This document shows, in pieces, positions 60,553-64,000 of a stretch of 64,000 bases of DNA (within the stretch, counting starts at the first letter, position 1; each line of letters opens with the position of its first letter). The translations under genes and the position numbers were made by a program. Under the pieces are notes generated by a model. It ran no database searches, was not told the origin of the DNA, and saw only the letters and a program-made list of their open reading frames with translations. This DNA is from Durusdinium trenchii (taxonomy: Eukaryota; Sar; Dinophyceae; Suessiales; Symbiodiniaceae): NCBI GenBank assembly GCA_963970005.1, contig CAXAMN010025250.1, forward strand, positions 1,714,017 through 1,778,016, given 5' to 3'.

Positions 60553-61431
60553 ATGGAACTGACCACTCGGCCGAGATCCACCTCCACGACGGAGACGGGC
60601 ACCGCGCCCGATGTGGCGCCGGGCACTGTGGCGGGTGCCGTGACAGCGGTGCTGTTGGAGGCTGGGGGAAAGTGGAGGGTGGGTCCTAGGCAGTTGGCTA
60701 GCGGCTAGCGGAGCGTGCTTAACTTTGCAAGAGGACCGGATGTAATTAAAAGATTTTAAAAGGAAATTCGGGAAACAAAGGGTTTGGCGGGTCTAAAGGC
60801 GGTCTTTGGGATGTAACTTGTTGCAACGCCTGGTTTTGGGGCTATCAACCAGTGGACAAATGCTGACATATAAGCTGTATCTTAGAAAGGTCGGAGTTGG
60901 GAAAAGCCTTTAAACATTGTTGTTGGATTTATATATCATCAATGAACAGCTGCCAGATATTGCACTCAAACCATTTCTAGCGGCTGAGATCAGACCATCC
61001 ATGAGACTGGAATAGTTACCAGCCCATTGGGGTCGTTTTCATGCAACTATTCCATTCGTTTGGTCTGGGTAACTAACCAAAAAGAGCATCCACCCTTCGT
61101 CCTGCCACAGCTCCTGACCAGTCCTCACTGCCTCGCAGGATGCCGACGAGTCCTTCACCGATGGGCGCCTGGTACATGTGGGTGAGGCACGTATGCGAAG
61201 CGCTCAGCGCGGCCCACAGCGCCACATGTGCGAGACGCGCCCATGGCGCGCACGTGCGAGAATCGATCTAGCGCCGCTCATTCCTGCTTTAGGTCGCCCC
61301 TTGACTGCCTTCAACTTCTTGTTTGGAATCATCACATCAATCACCGTTCCAGATGAGATGACCCCACCCAGTTTCCGTCCAGCTCATTTGCCGGCAGGAC
61401 GGAGTGTGCGGCGCTCAGAAACCAGCGGAAG
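60553..61431 (+). CDS. Gene I: candidate first two exons, unknown protein
   Basis: ATG 60553 opens 42 codons (MELTTRPRSTSTTETGTAPD, VAPGTVAGAVTAVLLEAGGK, WR) to a GTGGGT donor at 60679. In phase 0 the next exon 61139-61431 follows an AG (CTCGCAG) and reads DADESFTDGRLVHVGEARMR, QRHMCETRPWRARARIDLAP, LTAFNFLFGIITSITVPDEM, RPAHLPAGRSVRRSETSGR to a GTAGAT donor. Basic in its first part, with a hydrophobic segment (about residue 98-110 of the join) that could be a buried or membrane helix. The hairpin element lies just upstream of the start. No family recognised. Confidence 0.5.
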
Positions 61432-61458
61432 GTAGATCCGGTTTGCTACATTCTTGCG

Positions 61459-61707
61459 GTGTGTTTTACACGATCCCACCATGCCAGAACCATCCATTGG
61501 GTGCTGCACTGCTTAGGGATCTCCATTGAACACGCATTGGATGGTCCAGGTAGTTGTCTCAAAATGGATAGAAACAAGATGGAGAGCGCTAAATATGCTC
61601 AGAGAAGCCTGAGAGACAGAACTCTGGAACACGCTTTGGATGGGCTTCCGATTCAAGTGGGATTCTGTAGTCACGCTAGGTACAACTGGATGCAGAGCTG
61701 TACTTGA
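61459..61707 (+). CDS. Open segment with an internal repeat, unknown
   Basis: Contains EHALDGPGSCLKMDRNKMES and RDRTLEHALDGLPIQVGFC; the EHALDG unit recurs about 32 residues apart, and at DNA level GAACACGCATTGGATGG is nearly repeated by GAACACGCTTTGGATGG. Likely exon material of gene I, borders unknown. Confidence 0.35.
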   Translation: MCFTRSHHARTIHWVLHCLGISIEHALDGPGSCLKMDRNKMESAKYAQRSLRDRTLEHALDGLPIQVGFCSHARYNWMQSCT

Positions 61708-61855
61708 AACTGTCCGCTTGGAAGTGTGCTGTTTGCTTTCAAGAAACCGGTACTGGCTTGGTCAACAAGTTTTTGTGATCATCCTTCTGAGAATGCTTTC
61801 AAATCGTGGAAGGTGATCAGGCGCCTTTAACCAACGGATCGCTGTTGTTTTTTCC

Positions 61856-62137
61856 ATGACCAGTGCCAACCCCAGGTGTCTCCGTCAACCCACAAACGAC
61901 ATCAAACGACTGAGGTTGGATCTGGGAGATCAGGATCATATCCTGGGACTCGACAGCGAAGTGATTCATGCCACTTGGCGCGAATTCTTTGGATTCTCCG
62001 TGCGATCTGACTCTTGGGGAGACTTCTTTGGAGTTCTGCCAGCGAGGATGAGGAATCCACACAGCACGGCGGGGTGGTTGTCACCAGCTTCTGAGCAGGG
62101 CAGGATTTTGCATCAGGCATCCAAACATGAATCCTGA
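61856..62137 (+). CDS. Candidate coding exon, unknown
   Basis: Ninety-three codons: TSANPRCLRQPTNDIKRLRL, DLGDQDHILGLDSEVIHATW, REFFGFSVRSDSWGDFFGVL, SPASEQGRILHQASKHES, TGA. Acidic/aromatic mix like a folded domain. The minus strand is also fairly protein-like, so confidence stays moderate. Probably part of gene I. Confidence 0.4.
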   Translation: MTSANPRCLRQPTNDIKRLRLDLGDQDHILGLDSEVIHATWREFFGFSVRSDSWGDFFGVLPARMRNPHSTAGWLSPASEQGRILHQASKHES

Positions 62138-62419
62138 GATAGAACCGATATCATCCGATATCCACCGATATGGCTGTGACCAGAAACCCCAGCCGAAAAT
62201 TATAGAAATATGGCTGTGGGTCATGACACCAGGAGATAAACCGAACGGTTGACTTAGCTCGTGTCGCTCGTTCGCGGCAATTGGTGGACTGGTCGGGCTC
62301 CAGGTTTCGATCGGGCCCCGTCCATCCACTGATATACTTGGGAGATCAGATGTAGACCACTTCTTTGACTGCATGTGTTCTGATTAGGGGCGTGAAAAGA
62401 CGATTTGACCATGAATACC

Positions 62420-62847
62420 TCCAGTCAAACCGACCCGAGCGCATCGAGGCATTCCCCAGCTACACCTTCGAGGAAGCAGTGCTGCTCGGCTAGAAGACAA
62501 GGAGGCAAAGAGTGGGCAGAAAAGAGAAGATGTCCTTCCAAACAACTTGGTAAACTAATGGGTGGATCCACCTTGTGTTTGTTTTTTTTGTTTTGTTATT
62601 TTAGGACCTGGCTGATAGATTCAATGTGGGAATCAAGAAAGATTCACAGAACAAAAAACTTTATGGCTTCACGGCTCGAGGATTATCTTCATGTTGGGTA
62701 GATTGTAAAGCCAGGCGAACAAAACAAGCTGTCAAGCCAGCTCGGTTTAGATCGGTTTATCGACTCAACGTGTGTGTGTTTGTTTGGGGCATGAGTCTGA
62801 AACGTCCTTCGGCTAGGATTGCTGAGATGTTTGACGAAGATTCATAG
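62420..62847 (+). CDS. Gene I 3' end: two exons joined across a 54-bp intron
   Basis: Exon to 62550 reads ARLEDKEAKSGQKREDVLPN, NL; intron 62551-62604 starts GTAAAC and ends in a long T-rich tract and TTTTAG; the last exon 62605-62847 reads DLADRFNVGIKKDSQNKKLY, GFTARGLSSCWVDCKARRTK, MSLKRPSARIAEMFDEDS and TAG. Signals and phase (0) are excellent. Upstream of about 62465 two frames compete: PVKPTRAHRGIPQLHLRGSS (same frame) and HEYLQSNRPERIEAFPSYTF (shifted by one base), so a frameshift may lie near 62470-62490. Confidence 0.5.
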
Positions 62848-63335
62848 TACTTGAATGTCCCAAAGGATTTTGAGGTTCATTGTATTTGCCTTTCTTGGTG
62901 TGGTTTCCAAGTAGACATGAACGTGAAAGCTGTGTTTCCCAAAAGACCTTTTTTGGGGAGTCAGGTTATATTTGGTCTTTTGAACTGAGTTAGGCAGAGT
63001 CATCCGTTTTTGTTGGTGGTTATAAATATAGCCGCATGCCGCGTGAGCTAGGTGGGGAGATTTCTTTTGCAGATGGCTGATTTGGTGGTAAGGTCTGAGG
63101 ATTGGCCTGGTTTGTATTGAAGCCACGTAGTGCAAATAGGGATAGCATGGGATAGCTACTGTAGTGTGCATCCCTATTTTCTTGCATATAGTATAATATG
63201 CCTAGTAGCTTAATGTAACTTAGATAGTAGTCATGTTTGGCACTTAAGTTGAACCTATACTGGACCCCCAACTCTTCCGCACAGAAGACTCACACTGCCA
63301 GCATGGTCCGCTCCCAGGAAGGATGAACCCACCAC

Positions 63336-63669
63336 TTGCCCCATTTGCCAGGCGTTGGGGCCAAATTTGAGACAGTTCGTAACATGCATTGGGTTGAGTT
63401 TGTTCAGCTGGTTAGGTGCGTTCAGCCAACTTTTGGGAAACTAGACCCTCTAGGAATAGCAATTATAAGGAGAAAATCATTTGAACAGGATACCATCACT
63501 GAAATCATCCACCAAAACCCTTCCGTTTGAACTTTCAGTCGCATCGAACCGATGTCTGACCCGATGCTTCCGCCGTGAACCGACCTGCGATGTCGGTCTG
63601 AAAACGAGGAGCCCTATGCTCAAGGAGATCAGCTCAAGGAGCTGCCATGCCAACATCGAATTCATGAAG
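63336..63669 (+). CDS. Gene J: two candidate exons, unknown protein
   Basis: 63336-63530 reads FETVRNMHWVEFVQLVRCVQ, PTFGKLDPLGIAIIRRKSFE, QDTITEIIHQNPSV. An AG in AACTTTCAG (63537-63538) then opens exon 63539-63669: ASNRCLTRCFRREPTCDVGL, KTRSPMLKEISSRSCHANIE, FMK, up to a GTCCCT donor at 63670. The first exon would need to end just before its stop. Cys/Arg content of the second exon could fit a metal- or nucleic-acid-binding piece, but no motif is complete. Confidence 0.4.
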
Positions 63670-63884
63670 GTCCCTTTGTGTGTTGTTTGTTTTGCGTGTG
63701 TTTTCGCTGGGAGTCGTTGGATGATTTGGCAGGGCACCATGCGCGGAGAGAGTCCCTCTTGAGTCTTTTGTTCGTGGCTTGTTTGTGTGTGTGATTCCAG
63801 GCGACGTCACTTTTGTTTGTCGTCCCACCGTTTGACATTTACAACACTTTTCGGGGGGGCAACTTACGGACATATACAGAATGC

Positions 63885-64000
63885 TCGCTACGAACGGAGT
63901 AAAGGGCGCTACGAACGGAGCGATTGGACGCTACGATCGAGGTGCTCCTGGCCTTACTAGGAACAAGAGGCTACTAGGGGCTCCTGGCCTTACTAGGAAC
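63885..64000 (+). repeat. CTACTAG / CTACGAACG modular array to window end
   Basis: Starts GCTACGAACGGAGTAAAGGG, then GCTACGAACGGAGCGATTGG, GCTACGATCGAGG, later CTACTAGGGGCTCCTGGCC. Alternative hinges dominate the 5' half, normal ones the 3' half. Continues past the window. Confidence 0.85.

Overview
The window looks like nuclear DNA of a dinoflagellate, most likely a Symbiodiniaceae-type alga. This is inferred from four things. Coding sequence is broken into many short exons. Several introns can only be placed with GC instead of GT at the 5' splice site, which is common in dinoflagellates. Nearly all supportable exons lie on the + strand. Two gene families in the middle (a divergent cytosine-methyltransferase-like protein and a large uncharacterised protein with an HGDEG block) match, from memory, families that recur in dinoflagellate genomes. 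No bacterial operons, rRNA, tRNA or CRISPR were seen. There is one assembly gap (10 N at 14636-14645).

Layout. 0-1.35 kb is an array of ~21-bp modules. 1.4-10.4 kb is sparse, with isolated exons, one resembling the start of a histidine phosphatase (8678-8911), and a perfect hairpin element (8088-8182). 10.4-22.7 kb is the best gene region: gene A1 (10415-16294, charged linkers then the methyltransferase-like domain), gene A2 (16783-19731, Pro-rich middle and Lys-rich tail; A1 and A2 could be one gene) and gene B (about 20219-22699, HGDEG family), all head to tail on +. 23-30.2 kb has several unrecognised + exons. 30.8-32.3 kb is a strongly AT-rich block of degenerate repeats that reverses orientation in its middle and ends in a 179-bp palindrome. 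33.4-35.6 kb is an unrecognised multi-exon gene (C). 36.9-51 kb carries a first exon (36909) and a series of tiny Pro/Ser/Thr exon-like modules. 52.5-63.7 kb has further exon clusters with good splice signals but no family I recognise.

Throughout run arrays of one modular repeat, each module opening with CTACTAG or CTATTAG, and copies of a dispersed ~85-bp element. Some reading frames are broken: a TAA in A1 (13031), a frame change in B (20738-20742), and TGA codons at 43690 and 53224. Those loci may be decaying, contain base errors, or need different exon models. Exon limits were placed by eye from frame, AG acceptors and GT/GC donors, without transcript data. Where both strands read like protein I say so.
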